NCBI RefSeq assembly: GCF_020379485.1
Contig: NC_063445.1
Location: 56,755,422-56,819,421 of the forward strand
Direction: 5' to 3'
DNA from: Brassica napus
Taxonomy: Eukaryota > Streptophyta > Magnoliopsida > Brassicales > Brassicaceae
DNA: 64,000 nt
Positions 1-10,060 of this stretch are shown one piece after another. Position 1 is the stretch's first letter. Every line of letters begins with the position of its first letter. The notes under the pieces are model-generated. The model saw only the letters and a list, made by a program, of their open reading frames with translations. It was not told the DNA's origin and ran no database searches. The translations under genes were made by a program, and so were the position numbers.

Positions 1-1365
1 GTATACACTGTTAGGCGTGAAAGTAACTTGACAATTGAGATCATTAGTTACTTTTTTAACAGACAGTAGGTTTGAGGCAAATGTAGGCATATAGAAAGCT
101 TTAGATTCTTTATCAAACAATCTAAGTTCACCTACACCTTTTATTGGAATTTTATCTCCATTTGCTATCATCACATTTCCTAAAGCCGGTTCTATGTTCT
201 TAATCAGTTCTAAATCACTTATCATGTGATGAGAAGCACCAGAGTCTATAACTAAGGGCTTAGCCGATTTAAAATTATTCATAGAACCATTTGCATTGTG
301 AGAAGCATTAAGGGAGATACCAAGAGTTTTAGATATACCAGATTCCTTGAGAGCCTTGATGAGAGCGGTTAAGTCAGACTTCTTGATGGTCTCATCTAGA
401 TTGGCTCTTGGCGTGGCATAGCCTGATGTGGAGGCAGTAGCTCTTCCCACACCTAGGTTGCTTATACCCATGGTGATTGGTGTTGTTGGCTCAGCACCAT
501 CAGTTGAGAAGTTGGCTCTTGCATCTTGGTATTGAGGGCGGTTGTCCCTAAATTTGTTGGGCTTGAGGTGCGGATGTAGTATCCAGCATTTGTCCTTCAT
601 GTGGCCCTTCTTCTTGCAGTGATCGCAGGTCAAGTTTTTCTTCTCATCTAGCTTGTAAGCTGCCTTGTTTGACACGGCTCGTTCAGCTTGATGTGCCATG
701 TTTAAGTCTCCCTTGCCTCCAAATAAGCCCACAGAGCCTTCTTCCTTCTGAATTTGAGCGCATACTTCATCCAGGTCAGGTAACTTGTCAGCTCTCAGGA
801 TGTGCTTGATTAAGCTCCCATAAGATGGATTAAGCGTGAGCAGTAGTCCAAACACTCTGTCCTCTTCACGCCTGGTTAAGAGAGTGGCGGGGTCGGTAGT
901 ATGTGGTCTGAGTAGTTCCATCTCTGCCCAAAGAGACCGGAACTTGCCAAAGTGAGGCTGGAACTCCATATCTCCTTGGTTGAGGGTATTGATAGCTCTT
1001 TTTACTTCAAAGACCCTTGTAAGGTTGGAGGTATTTCCATACACTTTGTAGAGTGTATCCCACAGCTGCTTGGTAGTTTCACAGTAGGAGTAAGACTCCA
1101 TGATGGCGGGTTCTAGGGAGCTAAGGAGCACCGTGAGAACCATGAGATCTTCCTGAGCCCATTTGTCTTCATCAGTAGCTACCACAATCTCCTGTCCATC
1201 TTCTCCTTGGGTGGTTTGTTTTGGAGCTGCTTCTGCTGAGACATGACTCCACAAACCCTTTCCTCCAAGGGCAATCTTCACCATCCTGGCCCACAAGAGG
1301 TAGTTAATCCCCTTCAGGGTCACAGGTATGCTGATGCGGTTGTTGTTATTGTTGTTGTTCTCCAT
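1..1365 (-). CDS. Copia gag-protease polyprotein, N-terminal 455 codons (partial)
   Basis: An uninterrupted frame begins at the ATG at 1365-1363 with an Asn-rich start (MENNNNNN) and stays open to base 1. The N-terminal half is a UBN2/Copia-type gag with the typical line LLWARMVKIAL and SSLEPAIMESYSYC. A CCHC zinc knuckle (CDHCKKKGHMKDKC, CX2CX4HX4C) lies near residue 250. The retropepsin active-site motif VIDSGASHHM lies near residue 370, followed by a segment (NLLSVKKVT, CQVTFTP) found in Copia polyproteins just downstream of the protease. In the family, gag packages the RNA and the protease cuts the polyprotein. No stop or frameshift was seen in 1.36 kb, unlike the Copia element at 43819-49197. 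Confidence 0.92.
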   Translation of the reverse strand, partial: MENNNNNNNRISIPVTLKGINYLLWARMVKIALGGKGLWSHVSAEAAPKQTTQGEDGQEIVVATDEDKWAQEDLMVLTVLLSSLEPAIMESYSYCETTKQLWDTLYKVYGNTSNLTRVFEVKRAINTLNQGDMEFQPHFGKFRSLWAEMELLRPHTTDPATLLTRREEDRVFGLLLTLNPSYGSLIKHILRADKLPDLDEVCAQIQKEEGSVGLFGGKGDLNMAHQAERAVSNKAAYKLDEKKNLTCDHCKKKGHMKDKCWILHPHLKPNKFRDNRPQYQDARANFSTDGAEPTTPITMGISNLGVGRATASTSGYATPRANLDETIKKSDLTALIKALKESGISKTLGISLNASHNANGSMNNFKSAKPLVIDSGASHHMISDLELIKNIEPALGNVMIANGDKIPIKGVGELRLFDKESKAFYMPTFASNLLSVKKVTNDLNCQVTFTPNSVY

Positions 1366-1456
1366 CTTGAGGATTTACTTGGTCAGAGGTAAAGTTTAAG
1401 AACTAGAAACAGAGTTTTGATTTTGCGGAATTTAGAAAGGTTTCAAGATTGTTGCT

Positions 1457-1468
1457 GCTCTGATACCA
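1457..1468 (-). promoter_or_regulatory. Primer-binding site for initiator tRNA-Met
   Basis: The minus strand reads TGGTATCAGAGC directly inside the LTR. This is the standard plant Copia primer-binding site, complementary to the 3' end of initiator tRNA-Met, where minus-strand DNA synthesis starts. Confidence 0.9.
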
Positions 1469-1895
1469 TGATAATTTGTGGGATTATGTGAGCTTCTAAG
1501 TGTTTTAACCGTGATGAAGCACACGAACAAAGTAAAAAAGGAGTGAAGTAACCGTAAGTATTTGAGAGAGAAGAGAAATTTGCGAATTTAAGAGAATGAG
1601 AGGATTTGTGAGATTGAGAGAATGAAAGAAATGTTTTTATTGAATTGTGTGTTTAATTGTGTAACATACATGGTGTATTTAAAGGAAACAAAAGCAATAA
1701 GCACTCAATGGTGGAAGAATAAATAACTAGTAGTGGACTAGCCACTCCTCCCCATTTGGTAAGTGATATGGCCACTCCTCCCACTTCCTCCACTAACTAG
1801 TAGTGGACTAGCCACTCCTCCCCATTTGGTAAGTGATATGGCCACTTCTCCTACTTCCTCCACTACTTCCCTTTGTTTAATTCTTCATGTCAACA
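1469..1895 (-). repeat. 5' LTR of the left Copia element
   Basis: The segment is bounded by TG...CA (minus strand begins TGTTGACATG) and abuts the primer-binding site. It is about 427 bp long and holds a 70-bp tandem duplication. The outer boundary at 1895 is set by the TGTTGA motif only, because the second LTR is outside the window. Confidence 0.8.
1725..1864. repeat. 70-bp direct tandem duplication inside the LTR
   Basis: Units 1725-1794 and 1795-1864 are nearly identical. Both begin AACTAGTAGTGGACTAGCCA and differ at only a few bases near the end. Tandem repeats in LTR U3 regions often carry promoter or enhancer sites; that role is inferred here. Confidence 0.9.
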
Positions 1896-2030
1896 GCTTC
1901 TGCTAAGAAAGGAGTAACTATGGATATATCATTTGAAAACTATGCCAGCTCAAATGCTTCTCCTACTAAAGCAGCAGCTGGAAACGGTGGAAATGTCCCC
2001 ACAGGACAATCAGCAAAGACTAAAGCTTAG
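1896..2030 (+). pseudogene. 3' end of an unidentified coding sequence next to the LTR
   Basis: Immediately outside the LTR a plus-strand frame runs about 44 codons (KKGVTMDISFENYASSN, then an Ala/Gly/Thr-rich tail ending QSAKTKA) to a TAG at 2028-2030. Composition and codon use look like the C-terminus of a real protein, followed by an AT-rich 3' UTR-like stretch. The retrotransposon probably inserted into this gene, cutting its 5' part off-window. I do not recognise the protein. Confidence 0.4.
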
Positions 2031-2453
2031 TGTAATTCTTCAAGCAAGACGATTGAGATTTTTCATTTTTTTTCTTTCTTATTATTATTATTCAAACAAG
2101 AAAAATTTGCAGAATGTGAGAGATGATTTGAATAAAATATATGTTTCAAACGTCTCGTCCTAAAATGTATTAGGGCTATAATTATAAATTTTGTAAATTA
2201 CATTATAAACTACATTTCAACAATTGTTATTTTTCCAAGTGAGCTGTTTCTTGATTTATGGTTGGGGATTAGCTCGGCCAAAAATTCAGAAACTGAGATC
2301 CAAACCGAAAATTTTGAATCCAAATCCGATCCAAAGTGTAAGAATATTTAAATCGATTCATTATTTCTACTAGTAATTTACTTGTTTAGCGGGTAACATC
2401 TCAGTTTTTGTTATTGTCCAAACAAGTAGAAATAATGAAATATACTGTGAAAG
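2031..2453. other. Non-coding stretch
   Basis: AT-rich DNA with no convincing gene. An imperfect short inverted repeat (TTATTTCTACT near 2361 and its complement near 2430) suggests a small hairpin or MITE scar. Confidence 0.5.
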
Positions 2454-2468
2454 CGTAACCAAATATTT

Positions 2469-3923
2469 TTTTTTTTTTTTTGATACGGCTACAAGCTTGT
2501 TTTGAACAAAAAGTCGAAATTAATCTATTACAATACTAGCTTCGCCCACCCACTAAACCCGGCACATTCCGCTAGTTTGTTTTTTGAAATCCTTCGACAT
2601 CGGTAGCCGTTCTCTACCATCAACGTGATTCTCGGGAAAGTGAGGTTCTCCTCGTTGCCGAGGATGCCGGGAGTTCCCTTGACGTCTCCGGAGTAACTAG
2701 TTCCCGATGATCTCCACCAAACTTGCAACTTTCTCTGTCTATGAAGCTCAAAACGATCGAAGGGGAGGATTCAAATACTTACCAAGGCCTTGCGAACGCC
2801 ACCAAAGCCAGAATGTATGAAACGCCACATGATGCCTTGAACCGCATCCCAAAACGAGCAAGCACCTGCTTCAACCGTCTACGAAACCTGCAGAAAGATG
2901 GGTTGTATCCATCGCCACAACCTGAAAAAGAAGTCTCAAAACCAACGCAAGAAAGCCAGCTACACCACCGCCAGAGGAACAAGACCAACACCGCGGCGCC
3001 CGGATGTGAGCATGGACAAGACGCTGATTCAAAGACGGCTAATGACTCCCGAGAACCGCCTAAGCATCTAAGCCTTTGAGAACAGCCTTTGAGAACCAAA
3101 GAACTTTTCTTGACCACAAACTAACAACCTCTAGAGCCAAGGAGATAAACATCAATGACGAACAAGAGACTTTAATACCTAAAGCCAGGCCGTCACCTAA
3201 ACCGTCGGAGAATCAGAACAGGACGCCAGAGGAGGGAGCAACGAAAGAGAGGCTGAGCAAACTAAGAACCATCTAATGGCCATAGACGACCACTCGAATT
3301 GAACCAGAAGCACACACACGAAGAGACAAAACCGGACACTTTCACCACGATTACATCCGACTCGAAACTCGCCTCCTAATCCAGAGATAGGAGCACTCTT
3401 GGTTGCGGCAAGCAAGGACCGGAATATCCCCGACCCGAGGAGACCCTAAATACCCACCACCTCAACCGAACGAGCACGACGCGATAGATCCGTAGCGACG
3501 AACCACCACCGGACCAGCCGTGACAAGAACCCTCACATCCTCCCCACGACGACAGAACACCGGAGAGCTTGAGTAAGGGAAAAACGAGCTCACCATAAAC
3601 CCTAAATTCCGACTTCCCCAACACGACCCGCACCACTACACCACGTCACGGCTCCACGAGGAGCTAAACCACCTCCGGAATCGTCAATCTTCGCGAGCAG
3701 ACGACGGAAGCCAATGACGGATGCCAAACCAGAGCCTAAAACAAAGCGGGAAGAGCACGAGAAGATCAGAGAAGCAAAGAGTAAACAGAGTTGAGAGGAG
3801 AAAGCCCTCTGGCACCGGCACGCGCTCGGACGCGCCGTCCGGACGCCGGAGGCGATGACAATGGCGTTTTGAGATCTAGAGCGTTAGGAGAGAGAAAGCA
3901 CGTCTGGTTCAATTAGAAGTTCA
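2469..3923 (-). mobile_element. Non-autonomous poly(A)-tailed retroposon with a 15-bp target-site duplication
   Basis: The insert is bounded by perfect 15-bp direct repeats CGTAACCAAATATTT (2454-2468 and 3924-3938). At the left end it carries a T run that is an A tail on the minus strand. So the element runs from 3923 down to about 2469, roughly 1.45 kb. It is more GC-rich than its surroundings and has only short, unrelated reading frames on both strands, with no reverse transcriptase or gag similarity that I can see. Long target duplication plus A tail means LINE-type target-primed integration. It resembles the Sadhu class of non-coding Brassicaceae retroposons in layout; family membership is not established. 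Confidence 0.85.
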
Positions 3924-3982
3924 CGTAACCAAATATTTGGCATAACCAAATATTTTATGATACGGTACACTATAACACCAAA

Positions 3983-4056
3983 GGTTTCGTGGTGTAGTTG
4001 GTTATCACGTCAGTCTAACACACTGAAGCTCTCCGGTTTGAACCCGGGCGAAGCCA
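3983..4056 (+). tRNA. tRNA-Val (AAC), possibly a decaying copy
   Basis: A complete cloverleaf can be drawn: acceptor GGTTTCG/CGAAGCC, D arm GTGT...TCAC with TTGGTTA, anticodon arm TCAGT-CTAACAC-ACTGA (anticodon AAC), T arm TCCGG/CCGGG. Upstream there is a CAA-type start context (ACACCAAAG) and downstream a TTTTT pol III terminator near 4063. The T loop reads TTTGAAC, so the near-invariant C56 is T, which also damages the internal B box (GGTTCGANNCC). No intron is present. The gene may be inactive. Confidence 0.85.
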
Positions 4057-4781
4057 TTATCGTTTTTATTCGCTCTATTAATTGTGAATCTATGATTTGT
4101 GTATTCCCTACACGTCCTAATTTCTTCCCTCTGTTAGATATAGTTTTCACGGACTTCCAGTTAGGTCGTTTACTTTTCATGATCTTAGCAGGTGATCACC
4201 AGTCTTTGCAAACGGGACGACAAAATGTGTCGGCAAATTCACTTGAATGGTAATTACATCCGCAACTTAGTAGCTTAGACCGATTCATAGTAGACGATGT
4301 AAGGAAAGTGTTAAGTCTAGTTTTAGTAAGATCATTTTACTCTAAGAACAGTCATATTTTGATTCTTGTTTCATCATCTCATGTAGTCTGGTATTGTCAT
4401 TGTCTCATACGTTCACTGATGTTGATACCGGATTTGTCTCACAATCCTTCCCGCCAACAGAACAAGTTGATTAATGGTTTGGCAAATCTTGGTTTAGTAG
4501 AAACGGTTTGACGTTTGGATCGACTTAAGATCGAAGTGGTTAAAAGACTTGTTCATAGATTATTGAATGAGTCAAGATCATTTATTTAACTAAAAGATAT
4601 ACACATGAATTAAGGAAGTCAAAGCTAAAATAAAGCAACATGTGCAACAGCATACCGACAGCATACCGAGTTCGACGGTGGCGAGCTCCTCTTATAAAAG
4701 ACAAAGACTTAGCTCTCGAGGGGGGGAGGCCATTTTCAGAGAGCTCTCATAAGAAAAGAGATACATAAATAAGAGAATATA
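4057..4781. other. Non-coding stretch between tRNA and Helitron
   Basis: No gene recognised. A TATA-like CTTATAAAAG lies near 4692 with a G-rich patch after it, but no reading frame follows. Confidence 0.5.
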
Positions 4782-5477
4782 TCTTACAATACTAAAAGGG
4801 AAATATAATCAACATCTAGAGTGTCCATGTTTAATCAACCAATCAAATAAAAATTTAATGACATGTCATTCCTTTGAAGAAAATATTTAGATCATGTCAT
4901 TAAAATATATGCAATTACTTCTTTTATTTTAATCTCTGTTTTTGCGAAAAACGTTTTGATACCAAAAGGAATTACCTTCCTCAGCTTGGTGAATCGATTC
5001 AGTTTCTATCAAAAACACTCATATCATTTGACTTCTATTAAAGAGGGTTTTCTTCTGCAACAGAAGTCGAATCATAGAAATCGTTCTGTTTAGTTTTTTT
5101 GTTTTCATGTTCTTTCTATCTATTGTGGCGCCGCATCTCAGTCCATTTTCGTCAATGGTGGGTGTTACATCTCTATATGTTTACAGCCGTATCGAGATAA
5201 TCTCATAATGGTTCCTATCAAATCTTATCTTCTCTTAAATCATTTTCTTTTTTGATTATGTTGCTCTTTTGATTTCTTGATTAAACAGAACTGGAAAGAA
5301 ATACAAAAGACGTAATTGAATAGCATGCTTCACTTCGATCATGCAACTTACGGCAAGAACCATGTTGATCTCTTTCATTACAACTATCAAGTATGATCTC
5401 TCTGATACATGACACTCTTCGTAAATGCTCTTTTTAGTGGTCAATAGTCACTCAAGTTTTTTTTTTGTTGTTTGCAG

Positions 5478-5749
5478 AATTAAATTCAAGATACAGGCAG
5501 GCTACTGAGCTGAATTAGAAGAGAATTGAGCTGCAAATCTGGGATACAACCAGACAAGAGCGATTCCGGACTATCCCGGATTTTCCTTCGCGATTCATCT
5601 TAATGTTATATATGCATTCTTTCTCTTTCCTCACTATAGTGGGAACCTGTAATACTCACCTATGTGGTTTCTTCTTATTGCAGCATAGTACCGTGGAACA
5701 ATGGGAATCTCGCTTGCGTGTGATGTCACCGACAAATCATCTTTCAACA
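5478..5749 (+). pseudogene. Captured Rab GTPase gene fragment (RabE/Rab8-like), two exons
   Basis: Exon piece 1 follows a TGTTTGCAG acceptor and reads IKFKIQ..., then after a stop and a frameshift KRIELQIWDTTRQERFRTI. This matches the Rab switch II region, whose family form is IWDTAGQERFRTI. Piece 2 (5684-5749) follows CTTATTGCAG and reads A-stop-YRGTMGISLACDVTDKSSFN up to a GTAAG donor, matching AYYRGAMGI-L-VYDVTDESSFN. The AG of AGQE is TR, a Tyr codon is TAG, and the start and the C-terminus are missing. It was probably picked up as genomic DNA with introns by the Helitron; RabE is the best guess at subfamily. Confidence 0.82.
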
Positions 5750-6469
5750 GTAAGTATTCTCTTTACTTTTTAACTTACAGTTTAATTGGTTCAATTTTAG
5801 GCCGTCTCATGCAACTTTTTAAAGCCCGCAAGTTAAAGTTGATCAAATTTTCCAACTTTTCAGTGGATAAGCTCTTACATCATATGTTTTTTCTTCTAGT
5901 TTTGAAAAGCTAATTCAATTATTTGGATAGTTATCACTATCTTTTGTATCAGTTATTGGTTCTACTCAATGGCTTTGAATATCAGATATTACTAATTTAG
6001 TTATTTAAAAAAAAACTAAGCATAAATTCTCTATGGATAAGCTTTTTATGGTGTGCTTAGTTTTTTTAAGCTTTTGTATCGTATATATAAGTTGATGGGT
6101 TATGATAACTTATTAGTGTCTTTGCATCATTTTGTTAGAACCAAAACCTTCATGATACTCATATTAGTGAGTTTGTTTGTTATTGAGTATGCTTGTGAAG
6201 CTTAAGTAAGAAATTTCTTCTTGCGTATTACTAAATGTTCCTATTTTCATATAGTTTGCACACATATTTTGTATTGGTTCTGTCATTATTTAAATTTTGT
6301 GATCTGGTTATATGTGTGTGTCGTGCAGAACAATGGTCACTTGCTAGGAAGGTGGTCAGAGATTTGATAACTGTAAATTTGAATTTGTCGTGAATTAGAG
6401 AATACAGCTGGTTATTTAATAACGATGAGATAAAAGTATTTTGTTGAGCCATAAATAAAACACTACTCT

Positions 6470-6862
6470 TAACGTGTTGGGCGAAGCAGAGCTATTGGAG
6501 GAAGCCGAAGCAATGATAAAGAACATAACAGTGGAAGAAGCCACTATTATATGGAGCTCTTTTTTTTTTCTACTTGCAGGAAAAAGGGTAACGTTGAGAT
6601 GGCTGAAAGAGTAGTAAAGTGTTTGCTGAAGCTGGATCCAGATGAAACTTGTGCTTATGTGCACCTATCTAATGCTTGCTATTTATGTATTTTTCGAAGA
6701 GGCAGTTGAACAGAGGGTTTTCATGAAGGAAACACAAGTGAAGAAGGAAGTATGTGCAGTTCGATGGAGGTAGATTACAAAGTTCACGAGTTTGTTATTC
6801 TTTTTGCCGGAAAAGACACAATAGATTCTCAGAACATCAACAACAAATTCAATGTCAAGTAT
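6470..6862 (+). pseudogene. Captured PPR gene fragment (C-terminal PLS/E region)
   Basis: Translated pieces read LGEAELLEEAEAMIKNI, then ATIIWSSLF, then GNVEMAERVVKCLLKLDPDE, AYVHLSNACY, and finally a degraded VKKEV...EVDYKVHEFV. This is the standard end of a plant PLS-class pentatricopeptide protein, the last repeat plus E motif. Several frameshifts and stops interrupt it, and only about 130 residues' worth is present. It lies in the same orientation as the Rab fragment inside the same Helitron. Confidence 0.82.
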
Positions 6863-7529
6863 TATCTGAATCTTTTCCAATAGGTTCTTAGGGAAAACAT
6901 ACAGATAGCTATTAGAGAATATTATTGTATTTTTAATATTTTGTTTTGCTGCATGAAAACAAAAGTATTTGACATAAATTCAGGATTTTTTAATGTACAT
7001 CGCTTTTAGATTTCAATTGTTCACCATTTCACCACTGCCTTAAGAACGAATTCATATACATTTTCTTATCACCAAATAATAAATAATCAATATTAAAATT
7101 TTAAAATATACATTGGTCAATTTTAACGTCCAAATAATAAATAATAAATATTAATTTTTTTTTTTAAATATACATTGGTTAATTTTAACGTAAAAACAAT
7201 GTTTGAATTATATGTTAATCTAACCATATATTTATAAACTTCAAATAAATGAAATAAAATAATAATTGAATTTCAACTAAAGTTTAATTTATTTTCTTAT
7301 TCAGTTTGTTTACCAAGTTATATGTGTTTTGACAATGAAAGAAAAAAAAATGAACTTTAATAATTTTAAAACTTTAGTCACCAAAACCAATACAAAATAG
7401 CAAAATTTTCTAATAATTTATATAGCATTTTCAGTGCGTAAAATATATAATCAAATACAGATTCTATAATAAACTAATTAAATTAAAATAAAGGAAAGAA
7501 ATCAGGGCGAATCCTGGAAAAATCTCTAG

Positions 7530-8040
7530 TAGTATTAGAAGAAGATGGAGAAACGACCATAATACTTATAATCACTTCCATGATTATCGAATCATTATGT
7601 TTCAATCTTATGGACCAAGGAACCTAGATCATGCTTATGACACGAGCTCGTAAATACGATGCCATTTACACAAAGCCAATGTCTCACACAAGACCAATGA
7701 AACCAGACGAACCCGGTATCTCGCTCGAGACCGATGAAACCGACATCTCATTCGAGATGATGAAATCGAACTACGTTAAGACTTGATCCTTCATCGAGGG
7801 TACGTAGACAGCTCGGAATCGAGTTTAGTCACAGTCCTTTTCTCTCCCGATGTCTCTATGCTATTTGGCATACGAATATAGTCCATTTTTGTCGACTCAT
7901 ACATGATTACATCATTGTATTCTGAAGATATCGTTGTCCATGTTATTTTTTCGTAATTGTTTTCATTCAAACACTACAAAATATTTAGCGTAGATTTTAG
8001 TATCTACAACCACCGACACTTACGCTTCTAACTCTTAACT
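7530..8040. repeat. Possible remnant of a Gypsy-type LTR
   Basis: A moderately GC-rich patch (7640-7850) with repeated CTCGAGACCGATGAAACCG-like phrases and the phrase TACGTAGACAGCTCGG resembles the end of plant Gypsy LTRs. No partner LTR, primer-binding site or coding region is visible, so this is tentative. Confidence 0.25.
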
Positions 8041-9509
8041 CTGTAGAAATAAACCAAACTGTTGGAAGGCAGCTATCAGCTAAGCAGCGTGCAGCAAAGT
8101 CGCCAGATGTAAAGTTAATGCGTAGTTAATTTATTTACATCAAGAAAAGTAAATGACAGAAAAAGTTAAGCCTTGAAAGGTAAAATTTGCTCCTTTTTTT
8201 TACTTGATTAGAGTATTCTTACAATGTTTGGATAAACCTTATCTTAGATATAAAAAGAGAGAAAGTCACACTTACACACACGTTTTAGATTTGAATCGGA
8301 TTGTAATATCTTTAATCTTTCTAAAATTGTCAAAAAATCTGTTCTCATGATTAGACATCAAAGACTTGAAGTTGCAACTGCACGTGTTATTTAATCACCT
8401 CATTCTTAGAAATTGCAACTGTTGTTTTAACTTCCTAGAAGCTTGAAAGTGATTCTTATAATGGGACATCACTACTCAGGCCTTAGCACTAGAAGTCGTA
8501 CGTGTTACATTTTTTCAACGCCAAAATCATATTGTAGCAGCATTTTGCTTGTGGACTGTCATATTATACAGTCATCAGGTTTTGGTGGTTACTTTTCTTT
8601 TTCCAGATATTTAATTTTTCTCCTTTTAATTTTTGGGGTAAAACTATATGTTGGGGATTTAGCAGATAAGAGAGAGTCTTGTCTCATGTTATATTTCCTT
8701 TTATCTTCATACGAATGCTTATTGTTTACAGTAGTGTAATAATTGGTAGGTCTTACCAGGAGTGGTTGTAGTCAAATCTTTTGGATATTGATGAGAAAAA
8801 ACTAGATAAAATATGTTGATTCGGTAAAATAATTTAACTTGTTTTTTTTTTTTTTAAACAGAATGATATTCATACTACTTCCACTAAAAAGCTTTTATGT
8901 GTTGGATACGACTGAATCAGTACTTTGATATATTGGGGAAGACACCAAAGCTTTGTTGTTGCAATTTCTTCTAATTGTATATTTTGAGTGTGTCTGAATT
9001 TGAAAATTGACATATAATATTTAAAGAAGACTAATTGTTTGAAGACCAAAACGGCGTTTTCTTTATCTTTTCAAAGAACCTCTCAATTTGCAAAAAAAAA
9101 AAGAAGGTTTTGTGGTAAACTCACAATTAAATGATTTTTTTCTGATGTAAAAAAAAATGATTTTTTTCTTTAACTTTCCCTACTTTCAACACATCTCTAT
9201 CGCAATTTGATTCATTAATCCATTGTGTAGTCATCGCATGTATTACGAGAAGTAAAGAAACGATGGTCATGCACTCATGCTACAGATAAAGTTTTAAGAA
9301 GAAATTAAAGATAAGAACGAAGGCATTTTACAAACAGTAATGATGTAAAAAAGATAGAACAAGAAGATGTGTGCATGTGAGTATAAAGACATGGACAAGT
9401 TTGACTTTGACCTTTGCCTAACTTCTATTTGTGTGATGGTTACGTCTACTGCACACAACAATTAGCCGAAACTATATTCAATCTCCTCTCCCCTAATCTC
9501 ATCTAGTAT
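8041..9509. other. Gene-poor AT-rich DNA
   Basis: No gene could be supported. Reading frames here are short, biased by AT content and lack domain features. Confidence 0.5.
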
Positions 9510-10060
9510 ATACCTTGTTTGGAAACTCGCTAGGCGCTACACGTGCGGTACACTCGGGCCTAGCGATTTATTGAAAAATCGGAAAAAAATCGGAGAGTAC
9601 GCGGGACGGAATTTTTTGTATTTTTATACATATAATACCATATTTTATACATAAAATTAACATTTTAAGATGCAGTCACTATATAATATGATTTCATAAT
9701 TGTACAAGAATTTATGTAGCCAAAGTAATTTTTGATGCATTGTAAATTGAGGAAGTGAAAGGTATGATCATTTTAAAATCAGATCAATAAAAAAAAATTA
9801 TGTTGTAAAAGTCTTATCTTTATAGTTTTATAAGTGTTCAAAGATTCTCCACAACATAATTGGTAAGCGGGCATTGGAATCTTCAACCAGGGCAGGGTTC
9901 GACTTCTTCTTATATACTGTTATGTTACTTTTTATCCATGTTCAAAATCGCGCTACGCGTTATCCGTGCGGCAACCCCGAGTTGTTAAAAAATCGGGATA
10001 AACTCAGAGTATACGCGGAGAGTAATTTTTAGTGAGTTTATTGTTATAAAAATATACAAA
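9510..10060. repeat. Two diverged copies of a repeat flanking a tRNA-like (SINE-like) segment
   Basis: Segments near 9520-9610 and 9947-10030 share an order of motifs (GCTAGGCGCTA / GCTACGCGTTA, CGTGCGG, a TTAAAAAATCGG-type run, AGAGTAYRCGCGG) and are clearly related. Between them, 9850-9905 holds box A-like TTGGTAAGCGGGC and box B-like GGGTTCGACT, as in a tRNA-derived SINE head. Boundaries and family are unknown. Confidence 0.45.

Larger units (their letters stand above)
1..1895 (-). mobile_element. Copia-type LTR retrotransposon, 5' part (runs off the left edge)
   Basis: Read on the minus strand the order is LTR (1895 to 1469), primer-binding site (1468 to 1457), gag start codon (1365), zinc knuckle, then a protease motif at the left edge. 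This is the 5' end of an autonomous-type Copia element. The integrase, reverse transcriptase and 3' LTR lie outside the window, so target duplication and LTR age cannot be read. The open frame without stops suggests a fairly young copy. Confidence 0.93.
4782..7529 (+). mobile_element. Non-autonomous Helitron carrying captured gene fragments
   Basis: The 5' end begins TCTTACAATACTAAAAGGG after a host A (4781), like Brassicaceae Helitrons. The 3' end is CTAG (7526-7529) followed by a host T (7530), with a small hairpin CAGG-GCGAAT-CCTG ending about 9 bases upstream. Insertion between A and T without target duplication, a 5' TC, a 3' CTRR and a subterminal hairpin are the Helitron hallmarks. No Rep/helicase frame is present, so it depends on an autonomous partner. 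The interior holds broken Rab GTPase and PPR gene pieces. The tail (7070-7190) contains an AT-rich duplication around ATACATTGGT(C/T)AATTTTAACG. Confidence 0.8.

Noticed and set aside
2723..3636. Several overlapping frames on both strands (2723-3079, 2779-3117, 3376-3636)
   Set aside because: They lie inside the GC-richer retroposon, do not form one continuous frame and show no domain, so they were not called as genes.
3957..4253. 98-codon plus-strand reading frame
   Set aside because: It covers the tRNA-Val gene and reads through it; no protein features.
8042..8115. Coding-like phrase (GRQLSAKQRAAKSPDVKL)
   Set aside because: Only about 20 codons, no neighbouring exon and no recognisable family.
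8443..8739. Hydrophobic 98-residue frame
   Set aside because: Composition follows the T-rich DNA; no conserved motif, no promoter or splice context.
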